NCBI GenBank assembly: GCA_012064385.1
Contig: QRDG01000231.1
Span: 1 to 64,000 of the forward strand
Direction: 5' to 3'
Source: Puccinellia tenuiflora
Lineage: Eukaryota > Streptophyta > Magnoliopsida > Poales > Poaceae
DNA length: 64,000 nt
Within the stretch, counting starts at the first letter, position 1. Each line of letters opens with the position of its first letter. The notes beneath the pieces are model-generated. The model saw only the letters and a program-made list of their open reading frames with translations, did no database searches and was not told the origin of the DNA. A program made the position numbers and the translations under genes. This document shows, piece by piece, positions 54,831 through 64,000 of the stretch.

Positions 54831-55262
54831 TTGGGCGAAATCCTTCAGCGCGATCTCCTTAGCCTAGCACTGACACTAAATATCCAGCACCGGATGTCGT
54901 CTAAATCCTTCATAAAATCAGTCAATGGATGGATGTCTACTGCATGCGGCAGCAGCGGCACGTGTACATGTACTATCGTTTCAACTCGATTCGATCGGCG
55001 GGTTCGTCGTCGTACGTTTACTTCGATTCAACGCTTGCTTGGCATCGGAAATGGCGACCGCTTGTCCACTTGGACCCTCTACCAAGACGATGGAGTTAAG
55101 ATAAACCAAGGAGGCTGCACATGCACGTGGTTTTGGCTTTTGCGGTTTGCTATGGCAACCTCGGAATATGTTAAAGTCGACTACGCAAACATTGAGGTCG
55201 TCTCTGCAATGTCAACTGGAGCTGTGTTCAGTGGTAGCATCGGGGGCGGAACCACAGGCTAG
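54831..55262 (+). CDS. Hypothetical protein; longest form of the cluster's plus-strand motif
   Basis: An ORF of 143 codons ending MSTGAVFSGSIGGGTTG. Its last third (FAMATSEYVKVDYANIEVVS) is the best preserved copy of the motif repeated across the array, and its middle (STRFDRRVRRRTFTSIQRLL) aligns with the same blocks at 35880, 40570 and 44690. The true start is unknown; the ORF may be only the 3' exon of an older gene. No signal peptide or domain is recognised. It lies opposite in strand to the glycine-rich genes. Its 3' end is also present at 22148-22200, directly beside the MULE right end. Coding status is uncertain. Confidence 0.35.
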   Translation: MGEILQRDLLSLALTLNIQHRMSSKSFIKSVNGWMSTACGSSGTCTCTIVSTRFDRRVRRRTFTSIQRLLGIGNGDRLSTWTLYQDDGVKINQGGCTCTWFWLLRFAMATSEYVKVDYANIEVVSAMSTGAVFSGSIGGGTTG

Positions 55263-56578
55263 AACTAAGATGCTCACACCATTTTAAAAAATATCACGTC
55301 ATATTAAAAAAAAATAACGCTGCTATCCGGTCATGTCGATATCGCTACTTAAGTTAAATACCTGACTCGTGAATTATGTTCATAATCTCATCAGAGGTGA
55401 TAGGGGAGCTAAGATTTACAACCATTCATGTATTCTTCTTCATCTTATGATATGAATTATGTCATATTTTCTTACTCCCTCCGGTACACTTTGCTAGACG
55501 CACTTTAAAAATCATGCAATTCCAAAACTCCTCCTCACATTTTAGGTGTATTAGTATTAAATGTTGTTTGTGAACCAATCAAAAAGAATGGAGAGAGTTG
55601 ATTACGGGATGGAGAGCCAATGAAATATCACCTAGTTCCTAGAGAATTCTCATGCGTGTCTTCCAAACTGTACCGGTGGGAGTAGTTAAGATAATTAATT
55701 CGATCGGTGTGGCTGTAAACTATTATGGAACCAGGCCGCAGTCTCCATTCCTCCTGGATCTTCTTTCTCAAATTCTTAGACTACGCTAGGTAATACAAAC
55801 TAAAATAAATAGGTGCCTAATCAATAGTATAACATATACTTTATAAATATGCAACTGCGACTAATTAACTATGAGTGATATAAGTTGTAGTTCACAAACT
55901 AAGTAGCCCTAGCAGCGAGGCACAGAGACTAATGTTCGGTTCTGCAATCAATCGCTTGATCTGATGACCGATGGAACCTCCAGGCTAGGCTACTGCTCCT
56001 GCTCGCCCCCTGTCTCCGCCCCTGCCCCTGGCAACAGGGGCCTTGGCCCGGGGTGCAGGGTTTTCTTATTACCTAAATATTTGTGAAATGGTTGATTTTA
56101 CCTAGCACTTAGCCTAAGTGTGACACTAAATACAAATTTGGTCTGGGTTTGGTTGCATCCTGAATCCGCCACTGGGTACCATAGTATGTTGTTTGGTTAT
56201 TACGACCTTGTGACGGTTTTCGCCAAATTATCAAGGTAGACGTCGGGGAGGCTAATCAGTCCGACAACTCACCCCTCTACTCCCTAGAGGGAAGCATTAT
56301 GGTGCATCTAGCTGCAGAATTGAAACAATGTAATAATTTTTTTTTGACATGTTTAGAGATAAGCATTAAGCACGTCATCTTATCAAAGTCTTCGCCCAAA
56401 ACAATTGAGGTCTTACTTGACGAGATGATCCATGCTCCTGGCACATCTACCATGGTTCGACTGCATGCGTGTACAACTGTACATACGTCGGTACGTAGTA
56501 CAGTGGATTTTCACATTTGCTACGGCACCCACAGAATATATCAAAGTCTACTACGAAAACTTCGAGGTCGTCCCTGTT
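55242..56578. repeat. Duplicated cluster block (sister of 22148-25561)
   Basis: 55242-55993 pairs with 22148-23092 and 55994-56275 with 25270-25561. Between 56276 and 56578 is DNA missing from the first copy, where the CACTA-rich region lies. No intact gene. Confidence 0.85.
55475..55682. mobile_element. Stowaway MITE, 208 bp, complete
   Basis: Ends 'ctccctccggtacactttg' and 'caaactgtaccggtgggag' with TA at 55473-55474 and 55683-55684. It is the intact sister of the truncated copy at 22412. Confidence 0.9.
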
Positions 56579-57180
56579 ACGGTCTTGCACGATGGTTTAC
56601 TAATTTCGAAAATATTTCATATTTCAGTCGGACAACTCACACCTGGTAACTTGTATTCACTAGAGGGAAGCAGTGTGGCGCATCTAGTGATCTAGCTGCA
56701 AAATTAATACAATTTCATCAAATTTGACACACATAGAGATGCACCTACAAGTATGCGTTCAAGTTATCAGCCCAATTGAGCCCTTACCTCATCTTAATAT
56801 GACATTTTGATTCATATTTTTGGTTTGCGGAAAAAGTAAATAGGCTAAAAGTCAAAATGTCATAACCAATTAAGGTGTAAAATGCTTGATTTTTTAAAAA
56901 AAATGGGAGAAAAGTCGTCCAATGCAATGATTAGGGAGTGAAAATGGAGTTACTCCAAATTTATCACTCCGGATCATATGCATATTGCTAGTCACAGGTG
57001 CCGATTCATTCGACCAAATATGTCGGCTGGGTGGACGTCATTTCAACGCTTGCTTGTCATCGGAAGTGCTCCCTCCGTACCGTTTTATAGTATAAATGAC
57101 GTCAATTAATTGGAAAACGAGGAAATAACAATTATAGAACACATTGATATAAACTACACAGTGTCAGCATTATAACGGGG
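56579..57180. repeat. Cluster-unit DNA 3' of gene E
   Basis: Homologous to 33656-34440. It lacks the hAT MITE (a single cctacaag at 56744-56751). Noncoding. Confidence 0.85.
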
Positions 57181-57183
57181 CCC

Positions 57184-57189
57184 TTTATT
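57184..57189 (-). terminator. Poly(A) signal AATAAA of gene E
   Basis: Same conserved context; about 140 nt past the stop. Confidence 0.6.
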
Positions 57190-57327
57190 GATTGCTTCTT
57201 AATACACCAAAGCACACGAGTAAAACGCTACAGACTGATGAAACAAAGGCGAAAGACGACATGACTCGAAAATAAAGACGAAACTGGACAATGGGCTCCC
57301 TCTCTAGATTTGCTACTTGCCGAAACT

Positions 57328-57897
57328 TTAGGGGTGAGCATCAGCGTAACCATTTCCACCTCCCGTGCCACCTCCGCTCCCATTATTTTGACCACCTCCC
57401 GCCCCTCCACCACTAGCATCAGCATTAGCATTTGCATATGTACTCCAACCATTGCTTGCACCACTATAACCTGACCCAGTGCCACCACCGGACCCCTGGC
57501 CAGCAGAGCCAGGGCCCGCAGCTTGTCCGCCACCACCGCCACCACCATTACCTCCAGCGCTAGAAACTCCCCCGTAACTGTAATATGATTCGTCGCTCGT
57601 TTGGCTAGAACTTGAGCCAGTGCCACTCCCACCGCCAGACCCAGTGCCGCCTGGCTTCGAGACACCACCCCCACCACCACTGCCTCCAGCACTTGCACGG
57701 GCCGATCCACTTCCACTGTTAGCATCTCCGTATCCACTTCCGGCTCCTCCACCGCTGCCGTTCACAGCCCCGCCGCCACCTCCCGAGCCTGTGCCAGTCC
57801 CGTGAGAACTAGAGTATCTAGCTACCCTCACGGCGCTGGTTAACCCCATGCTCAATAGCACAACCAAGCTAAGCGACACAAGCTTAATGGTAGCCAT
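57328..57897 (-). CDS. Glycine-rich secreted protein E
   Basis: 189 residues, intronless, open. The signal peptide ends GLTSA. It shares VSKPGGTGSGGGSGTG and the C-terminus with gene A and YSSSHGTGTG with gene D; QTSDESYYSYGG is its own variant. Gene and flanks on the 3' side pair with gene A over about 2.7 kb, so A and E are products of a segmental copy larger than the basic unit. The promoter side diverges from the others beyond about 58200, where a different sequence replaces the second 'gcatcaggtgctaac' motif. Regulation could therefore differ from A-D. Confidence 0.9.
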   Translation of the reverse strand: MATIKLVSLSLVVLLSMGLTSAVRVARYSSSHGTGTGSGGGGGAVNGSGGGAGSGYGDANSGSGSARASAGGSGGGGGVSKPGGTGSGGGSGTGSSSSQTSDESYYSYGGVSSAGGNGGGGGGGQAAGPGSAGQGSGGGTGSGYSGASNGWSTYANANADASGGGAGGGQNNGSGGGTGGGNGYADAHP

Positions 57898-57957
57898 AGC
57901 AAGTTTAGTGAAGTTCTAGATGGGATAGATGGATGGTAAACCATGGCATGCATACGT

Positions 57958-57965
57958 ATTTATAG
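57958..57965 (-). promoter_or_regulatory. TATA box of gene E
   Basis: CTATAAAT on the minus strand, about 61 nt upstream of the ATG. Confidence 0.75.
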
Positions 57966-58199
57966 TGCTGAGGTGAGGGGAGAGTGCACGATCTTTAGTA
58001 GCGTTTCGATAGCCAGTTGCCAACTTGCGTGCTCGTGACCTAGTGGAGCTTTTTAAGTCAAGCGGATCAGCATCCGATCGCAGCATATTTGACCGAGCTA
58101 GGGAAGACTTGGAAGAGTTGATAAGGTAATTTTGCTAACCTCCAATGTAAGGCAGGAACTGGCTGCTGACGGCACCTTCGCTTCCTTCTTAGGGCTACA

Positions 58200-59071
58200 C
58201 GTATTTACATGTGGTTTGTTTAAAACCTCGTGCCATTACATGTAACAATCCTGACGGATTAGACCAAGTGAACACACTGTAATAAATAGATAGCTCATCT
58301 TAGGCTGATCTATTTGAAGCTTCCTCAAGCTAGTCGGCAACATAAGGTGCTAACTAAGAAACAATTTCCAACAGGTTCGGTCTGCAGGTAGAGAACACAT
58401 ACTACTTGGAATTAATCTCCGATCACTCTATTTACCACTCAAAGAAACTAGATAAGATAGCAATGTGTTAAGTAGTATCCGGTGTATAATGTTTCAAATA
58501 ACATGCCCACAACCGACATCTGAAATTATAAATGTTTACTCGATTCCAACGCTTGCTTGGCATCAAAAATGGCAACCGGATGGTTACTTGGCAGTAAAAT
58601 AAACCAAACAAGTACTGATCATTTAAGAAAGTATAGAGCAGATTGATTTGATTAATTAGTTGGGGCACGGTACGTACGTAGAGGATTATTAGGTCGAGCA
58701 CTTGCTTTGACGATACAGTATTACAGATGGTTGCTGGTACATCGTCCCATGGGTTTTCCATTTGCTACGGCAACCGTGGAATAAGTCAAAGTCGACGACG
58801 AGAACTTCGAGGTCGTCCATTCCGATGTCAACTGGAACCGTGGATGCAAGTGCAGTGTTTATTGAGCAAGATGGACAATCAGATCGTTAATTTATCAGTA
58901 ATTCTTTCACTTTCTACACCTAGTGAAGGTCTTGTGGCAATGTTTTACCCATTTAGACATATTTAATATTTTACCACTTGGTTACGGCATTTGTGGTGTT
59001 TTTGGCATGTTATCAAGGTAGATGTCGAGAGTGACACAACTAACTAGTCGGACAACTCAGACTTGTATTCA
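58200..59071. repeat. Last cluster block, diverged
   Basis: Contains the 'ctcgattccaacgcttgctt' and plus-strand 'gagaacttcgaggtcgtcc' landmarks in diverged form, and the 'tcaaggtagatgtcgag' sequence. The array similarity ends near 59070. No gene. Confidence 0.55.
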
Positions 59072-59346
59072 CTACAGGTTCATTAATCCAACTAACATAA
59101 TTTTTTTATTACAAAAACTAAACTTAGCAAGCTCATGAACCGTAGCATTTGCTGCACGTAAACAATATTTAAATTTGACATTCCCAATTGTAGTCGCCAC
59201 ATCAATGCATTCCGCAAAAATCCTGCATCCCACCATTGTGTTTGACCCGTACAAAAGTTGATCACATTTGTTGAGTCTGATATAGTTTCAACATTGTGGA
59301 ACCCAAGCGAATTTGCAAGTACCAGACCATCCCTCATTGCCCTTAA
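59072..59346 (-). pseudogene. RNase H-like (RVT_3) fragment of a LINE
   Basis: Reads AMRDGLVLANSLGFHNVETI and SDSTNVINFCTGQTQWWDAG, typical of the plant LINE RNase H-like domain. The frame shifts near 59165 and continues ANATVHELAKFSFCNKK. It is a fragment of about 90 residues with no LINE ends visible. Confidence 0.8.
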
Positions 59347-59616
59347 ACGATGTTACTTACTTACTTAGCCACAGTACCATGATCATTATTTGCAAACAGG
59401 TTTCCTTCTGTTTTTTGTGGGTCGATGTCATGCATGTCATGGTATTACAGGCCCCGTAAAGCCTACTGTGTAATCGGGGGAAACTTTCCGCCAATTCCTA
59501 TTTAACCGCAGGCGCTATATATCGCTTATTGCGAGACGTAACTCCAGCTCGCCTGCGGAAGATTTCTTACTGGGCCGGCCCGTTTGCACTTCACCACAGG
59601 AAAAGGTAATAAAATT
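59347..59616. other. Spacer with no identified gene
   Basis: Mixed-composition DNA. 59500-59545 has 'ccgcaggcgctatatatcgc' and a later 'cgcctgcgg', a weak inverted pair. Nothing else supported. Confidence 0.35.
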
Positions 59617-59690
59617 GTGGCGAAGGTGGGAGTCGAACTCGGAACCTTTTCATCGAGACGGAGTGCATAGCCAATGCGCTATGTGCAGGT
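59617..59690 (-). other. tRNA-like sequence (A-box and B-box), probably tRNA-derived relic
   Basis: On the minus strand a box-A-like 'tagcgcattgg' (59671-59681) and a box-B-like 'agttcgactc' (59630-59639) are about 30 nt apart, with a D-stem 'tagc/gcta'. The 3' end 'cttcgccac' finds no matching 5' acceptor strand, so this is not a functional tRNA. It may be a SINE head or a decayed tRNA. Confidence 0.4.
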
Positions 59691-60360
59691 TCGTGTTTCG
59701 AGTTCTTCTTTGTTTTTTTTTTGTTCTTCTATCTGTTTCGTGTTTTCAGTATTCGGTTCTTTTCCTTTTTCTTTTTCCTTTTTCTTTTTTTGTTTTCTTT
59801 TTCATTTTCGTTTTCTTTTTCTGTTTTCTTTTTCCGTTTTCTTTTTATTTTTTCTGTTTTCTTTTTCCGTATCCTTTTTTCTTTTTAAGTATGTAACTTT
59901 TTTAAAAATGAAAATTTTAGGTTCATTATTATTTTTGATTCGTCTGTATTTTTGGTTCACTATTATTTTTTTTAAAATATTTTTTTGTTCAATATTCATC
60001 TAAAAATGGAGGACACGGTGACCTAACTGACTTTCCAAACAGGACTTCTTGCTTTCGTTTTTTCTTTTTCTATTTTCATTTTTCTTTTTCTGTTCACGTT
60101 TTTTCTTTTCTTTTTCTTTTTCGTTTTTTTTATGTTTTCATTTTTTTTATTTTTCTATTTTCTTTTTTTCTTTTACTGTTTTCATTTTTTTCCTTCTCTG
60201 TTTCACTTCTTTCCTTTTATGCTTTTTATTTTCGCTTTTGTTCATTTTTTTGGAAAATGTTTATTCTTTAAAAACAGTTCAATTTCTAAATTTGAACCAT
60301 TTTCAAAAATGAACAATTTTCAAATATGAATCATTCTTTAAAAATCTATTTTTCGGTTTT
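59691..60360. repeat. T-rich low-complexity tract
   Basis: Long 'tttttctttttc' and 'ttttcgttttc' runs in two blocks (59700-59900, 60055-60250), each followed by 'tttaaaaatgaa'-type sequence. The Phe-rich ORFs are artefacts. Confidence 0.8.
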
Positions 60361-61235
60361 GGTTCAGTATTAATTTTGGTTCATCCGAATTTTGGTTCGC
60401 TGATAATTATGGTTCACTATTATTTTTGGTTCGTCCGAATTTTGGTTCCTTTTCGGTACATCGATATTTTTGGTTCACCGATATTTTTTGGTTCACTATT
60501 ATTTTTGGTTCATCCGAATTTTGGTTCGCCGATATTTTTGGTTTGTCCAAATTTTGGTTCCTTTTCGGTTCATCGATATTTTTGGTTCACTATTATTTTT
60601 GGTTCACCGATATTTTTGGTTCACTATTATTTTTGGTTCATCCGAATTTTGGTTCGCCGATAATTATGGTTCACTATTATTTTTGGTTCGTCCGAATTTT
60701 GGTTCCTTTTCGGTTCATCGATATTTTTGGTTCACCGGTATTTTTGGTTCACTATTATTTTTGGTTCATCTGAATTTTGGTTCGCCGATATTTTTGGTTC
60801 ACTACTATTTTTGGTTTGTCCAAATTTTGGTTCCTTTTCGGTTCATCAATATTTTTTGTTCACTATTATTTTTGGTTCACCGATATTTTTGGTTCACTAT
60901 TATTTTTGGTTCATCCAAATTTCGGTTCGCCGATATTTTTGGTTCACTACTATTTTTGGTTCGTCCGAATTTTGGTTCCTTTTCGGTTCATCGATATTTT
61001 TGGTTCACTATTATTTTTGGTTCACCGATATTTTTGGTTTACTATTATTTTTGGTTCATCCGAATTTTGGTTCACCGATATTTTTGGTTCACTATTATTT
61101 TTGGTTCATCCGAATTTTGGTTCACCGATATTTTTGGTTCACTATTATTTTTTGGTTCACCGATATTTTTGGTTCACTATTATTTATGGTTCATCCGAAT
61201 TTTGGTTCGCCGATATTTTTGGTTCATCCAAATTT
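60361..61235. repeat. 17-bp minisatellite with higher-order structure
   Basis: About 50 units of three main types: 'ctattatttttggttca', 'ccgatatttttggttca' and 'tccgaattttggttcg'. They are arranged in larger repeats of 100-180 bp that also contain 'ccttttcggttcatcgat'. All plus-strand frames are largely open because the units lack stops. Confidence 0.9.
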
Positions 61236-61608
61236 TTCGTTTTTCATTTTTTTAATTTTTAAAAATAATTACATTATCAAAATAATGAAATTTAAAATTT
61301 TAGTTTTTTAAAAAATGGATTTAATTTTTTACACTTTATAAAAAATAGTATTATTAGCTATTTTTGGTTCACTACTATTTTTGAAAAGATTCAGATTAAT
61401 AAAAAGCTAAATTCATATAAATATGATTAGCTACAAAAAGGAGAGGGCCACACGTGATTAGAGGAGCTGGGCGTTGATTTATTTCTTTCCTGTAGGTGGT
61501 AGTGGCGGATGGTAGTAGGTAACTACGGTAGGTCGTACGCTGGTAAGTTCAAAAGCTCAAAAAAAAAAAAGTTGTACGCTGGCTCGCTTGCACACCAGGA
61601 GACATCTA
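61236..61608. other. AT-rich spacer
   Basis: No gene. A remnant 'tttttggttcactactattt' unit lies at 61365, separated from the minisatellite by AT-rich DNA. Confidence 0.4.
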
Positions 61609-62391
61609 GGGCGTGTTTGGTAGCCCGGGGCTACTCAGAATCTCTCCTCCCAACCGAGATTTTTAGACGATCCAGTGTTTGTTAGGCCGGCCCTTCCCAT
61701 CCTCACACTCTCAGCGGATACAGAAAACAGCCCAGAGCCGAGATGAGGAGCGAAGCTCGTTGAGCTTCGCTGCTCATCCGGGATGAGCGCATACGGAAAA
61801 CGTCCCCGCAAACCACTGTAGCGTGGCCCGCGGCCCCCCAGACCCCCACCCCCGCTCCTCATCTCGAGCGAAAGCTCTTCTCCTCCTCGACCGCGTCGCG
61901 CCGTCGTGGCCACCAACCAGGTCCGCTTCGCGCCGCCGTGGCCGCCAACCAGCTCCGCCTCGCGCCGCCGTGGCCACCTCACGCCGCCGTAGGCCTCCTC
62001 CTCGACCACATCGACCAGCTCCTCCTTGACCGCATCGACCAGCTCCGCCTCGCGCCGCCGCAGGCCTCCTCCTCGCGCCGCCGCAGGCCTCCTTCTCGCG
62101 CCGCCGTGGCCGCCTCGCGCCGCCATGGTCGGAGTTGCGTCCTTATGCGGTGATTGGATGTGCAGCCATGGTGGAAGCACCTGATTGCTTTTCTCTTTGT
62201 TTGTTTAGGGGCTTTTGTGTAAAAAATTGCATCTCAACTCATACAACCTAGCAAACAACGTCTCAACTCAGAATCTCTTAAGTGATACTGGCTAACAAAC
62301 AAGCCTCAAAATCTCAACCCATCATAGCTAAGATCAGCATGTATGAGGTGAGAAAGATTATCTGAGTAGCCCCGGGCTACCAAACACGCCC
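61609..62391. mobile_element. Non-autonomous element with 31-bp perfect terminal repeats
   Basis: The left end 'gggcgtgtttggtagcccgg' continues to 'ggctactcaga'; the right end mirrors it exactly for 31 bases. The duplication cta flanks it (61606-61608, 62392-62394). A 3-bp duplication and GGGCGTGTTTGG ends suggest PIF/Harbinger, though TTA is the usual target. The inside has a CpG-rich block (61800-62130) with repeated 'cgccgccgtggcc' and no transposase. Confidence 0.9.
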
Positions 62392-63216
62392 CTATTGGGC
62401 CAGGCCCATGTAGTGCAACCACGTGAGCAAGTCGAGTGATTTAGCTCGCTGCAAGCGATGTATAGGGGGTCCCCTATTTAACAGGACGAAACGCGTACGT
62501 ACAGCTCATGGGGGGGCGGCCCAATAAAGGCTTTCCTTTTTCATTTTCTTCTTCTGGTCACTATTTTTTTAGTTTTAATTTATTTTTTGAACTTTTATTT
62601 CCAATTTCTTTTCCTATAATAGTAGCTATTATTTAGTTTTTTAATTACAGGGTTTTGAATCAATTGTTCGTTGGTATGGAATTTTCGTACTGATTGCACC
62701 AAAAAGGTTCATTGGTTTTGCAAATATAAAATATAAAAAATACTAAATAAATAAAAGTCAACAAAAAATAAAACCAAAAATGTTAGAAGAAAAAGGTAAA
62801 TAAAAGAAAAAGACATCCGACCTTGGGCGGGCTACCCAGGCCGATGGTCGATGTATGCTATGAAGGTATCCCATTTTATTCTCAAAAAAAAATTGAAGGT
62901 ATCCCATTTTCTTTCAATTACGCCTTTTTTGCTTGGTGGAGCGGAACGGGGTATAGTATGTAAACAATTCCTTGAACAACCAGTTTGGGACTACATAATC
63001 TGTAGTAGACCTGCACAAGTAATGAACGCAGACTCCCTAAAAAAAGAAGTAATGCACGCTGGTGGAACAAAAATGTATTCGAGAAACAAAACACATCTAC
63101 ACCGGGAACAAAAATATAGACTAAATGTAACAAAAAAAATCAAAATTGCAGTTGGAACAGAAGTTATAGCGCCGAAAGAACAAATCGCTTAAACATGCGG
63201 AAAAAAATTCGTCTTC
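62392..63216. other. Spacer without an identified gene
   Basis: AT-rich DNA. A repeated 'gaaggtatcccatttt' occurs at 62863 and 62896. The plus ORF 62851-63192 has no recognisable features and is not called. Confidence 0.35.
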
Positions 63217-64000
63217 TTGCTGGTTGTGCCCATCAACCGAGACATCGACCTCAACAAGGAGACCGCCTACAGCGACTCGCCGGTGCTACGTCGGTTAGGA
63301 CTCGCGAACAACGACTCAACCATCATGATAATCATGGGTTCTCGACAGCAGTTGTTAGGTGATGGCGCCTCCAACGTGCTCGATGAAATGAACGACATTG
63401 GCGAGGTGTGTTTTTCTAAGTGCTTTGTGCATGTGCATTGAGTTAAGTCAGGCCATGCAAATGTGCATTGTTTTGTCTTTCGTAGATTTGTGGCCGCGAA
63501 GTCATGGTTTCGCTTATACGTGGTTACCGTATCGATTCCAATGCCGGGTAGGACGGGGAGGCCGTCGAAGGGGAACAAGAGATCCAAGATGTTGAATCCA
63601 ACAAGAAAAAATCAAGAGGCCGAGGAGGCCAAGAGGAATGTAGTGAAAGGACGAGATGGATAAGGTGTTGTGTGCATCTTATAATAAGCCAAGAGCCCAT
63701 CACCGGCGCACAACACGTTCCTGAATCATAATGGAATAGGATCCACAAAGACTTCAACGAAAGGAAAGAATACCTGGCACACGAAAAAAATTACATTGAT
63801 CGTAACGAAAATGCTATCCAACACCTATAGGAACATACAAGAAATCTGCAACAAGTTTGTCGGTTCCATAAACAAATTATGACGATAAATGAGAGTGGAA
63901 CGATCCAAACCAACAAACTAAAATGCTAAAAACTCCTATCTATTTGGCATGCTCATGAAAATCGCTATTATTTAATATGTATCTTTTTATCTAGTTGCAT
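63217..64000 (+). pseudogene. Broken fragment of a NAM-associated/Harbinger ORF1-like gene
   Basis: Early part: VPINRDIDLNKETAYSDSPV (63220-63280), ending in GEV before 'gtgtgtt'. Later part, another frame, from about 63560: GEQEIQDVESNKKKSRGRGG, IISQEPITGAQHVPES and HKQIMTINESGTIQTNK. The order 'QDV..KK.SRG..., ISQ(D/E)PI.GA(E/Q)' is typical of plant 'glutathione S-transferase T3-like/NAM-associated' proteins, which occur in Harbinger elements and genome-wide. In-frame TAA (about 63718) and TAG (about 63829) codons show it is dead. It runs off the window end. Confidence 0.45.

Noticed and set aside
60470..61255. Long Phe/Trp-rich ORF (261 codons) resembling a membrane protein
   Set aside because: It is the translation of the 17-bp minisatellite; all three plus frames are open in the same way.
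62851..63192. 113-codon plus-strand ORF
   Set aside because: AT-rich, lysine runs from poly-A tracts, contains a duplicated 'gaaggtatcccatttt'; no family features.
1..64000. CRISPR arrays, bacterial operons, ribosomal RNA genes
   Set aside because: None seen; introns, MITEs and plant protein families show plant nuclear DNA.

Overview
This is nuclear DNA of a grass. The subfamily Pooideae, probably the wheat/barley tribe, is my inference from the element types: several CACTA elements with short palindromic subterminal repeats, Stowaway MITEs with TA duplications and CTCCCTCCG-type ends, a Mutator-like element with long terminal inverted repeats, and GC-rich monocot-type exons beside AT-rich spacers. 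There are no prokaryotic features. Class II (DNA) elements dominate and I see no intact LTR retrotransposon.

Layout. 1-1000: noncoding repeat, perhaps LTR-retroelement derived. 1307-1748: a MITE-like element. 2264-6500: a two-exon leucine-rich-repeat receptor kinase of the BAM/CLAVATA1 type, with four frame changes in the ectodomain and an intact kinase domain. 6701-22147: a Mutator-like element (MULE) with terminal inverted repeats of about 220-250 bp. It carries a plant-mobile-domain (MAIN-like) gene, a 'putative plant transposon protein' gene, a small coiled-coil gene and a mudrA-type transposase gene. A 4.3-kb CACTA element (16981-21279, duplication TCT) sits inside the transposase coding sequence. 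A 730-bp inverted repeat lies between the two convergent gene sets of the MULE.

22148-59070 is a cluster of five intact, intronless glycine-rich secreted protein genes, all on the minus strand (34591, 39293, 43402, 47635, 57328), in units of roughly 4.1-4.7 kb once insertions are removed. Each gene has a TATA box about 60 nt before its ATG and an AATAAA about 140-150 nt after its stop. The cluster was broken up by later insertions: CACTA elements (23182, 25562, 48712), a 167-bp hAT MITE (33831), LINE pieces (36219, 41921), a Harbinger-like element (45665) and Stowaway MITEs. Because the units are paralogous, many insertions have a matching empty site in another unit of the same window.

59072-64000: a LINE RNase H fragment, a tRNA-like sequence, T-rich DNA, a 17-bp minisatellite (60361-61235), a 783-bp element with 31-bp perfect terminal repeats (61609-62391), and a broken gene fragment running to the window end.

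How it fits together: the host genes are one receptor kinase (broken, or carrying indel sequencing errors) and the glycine-rich protein array, whose promoters and tails were copied with the coding sequence. All other coding sequence belongs to mobile elements. The most unusual object is the MULE: a multi-gene element whose ends and intergenic regions all carry GGCGCC palindromes, with a long hairpin placed where convergent transcripts would run into each other.
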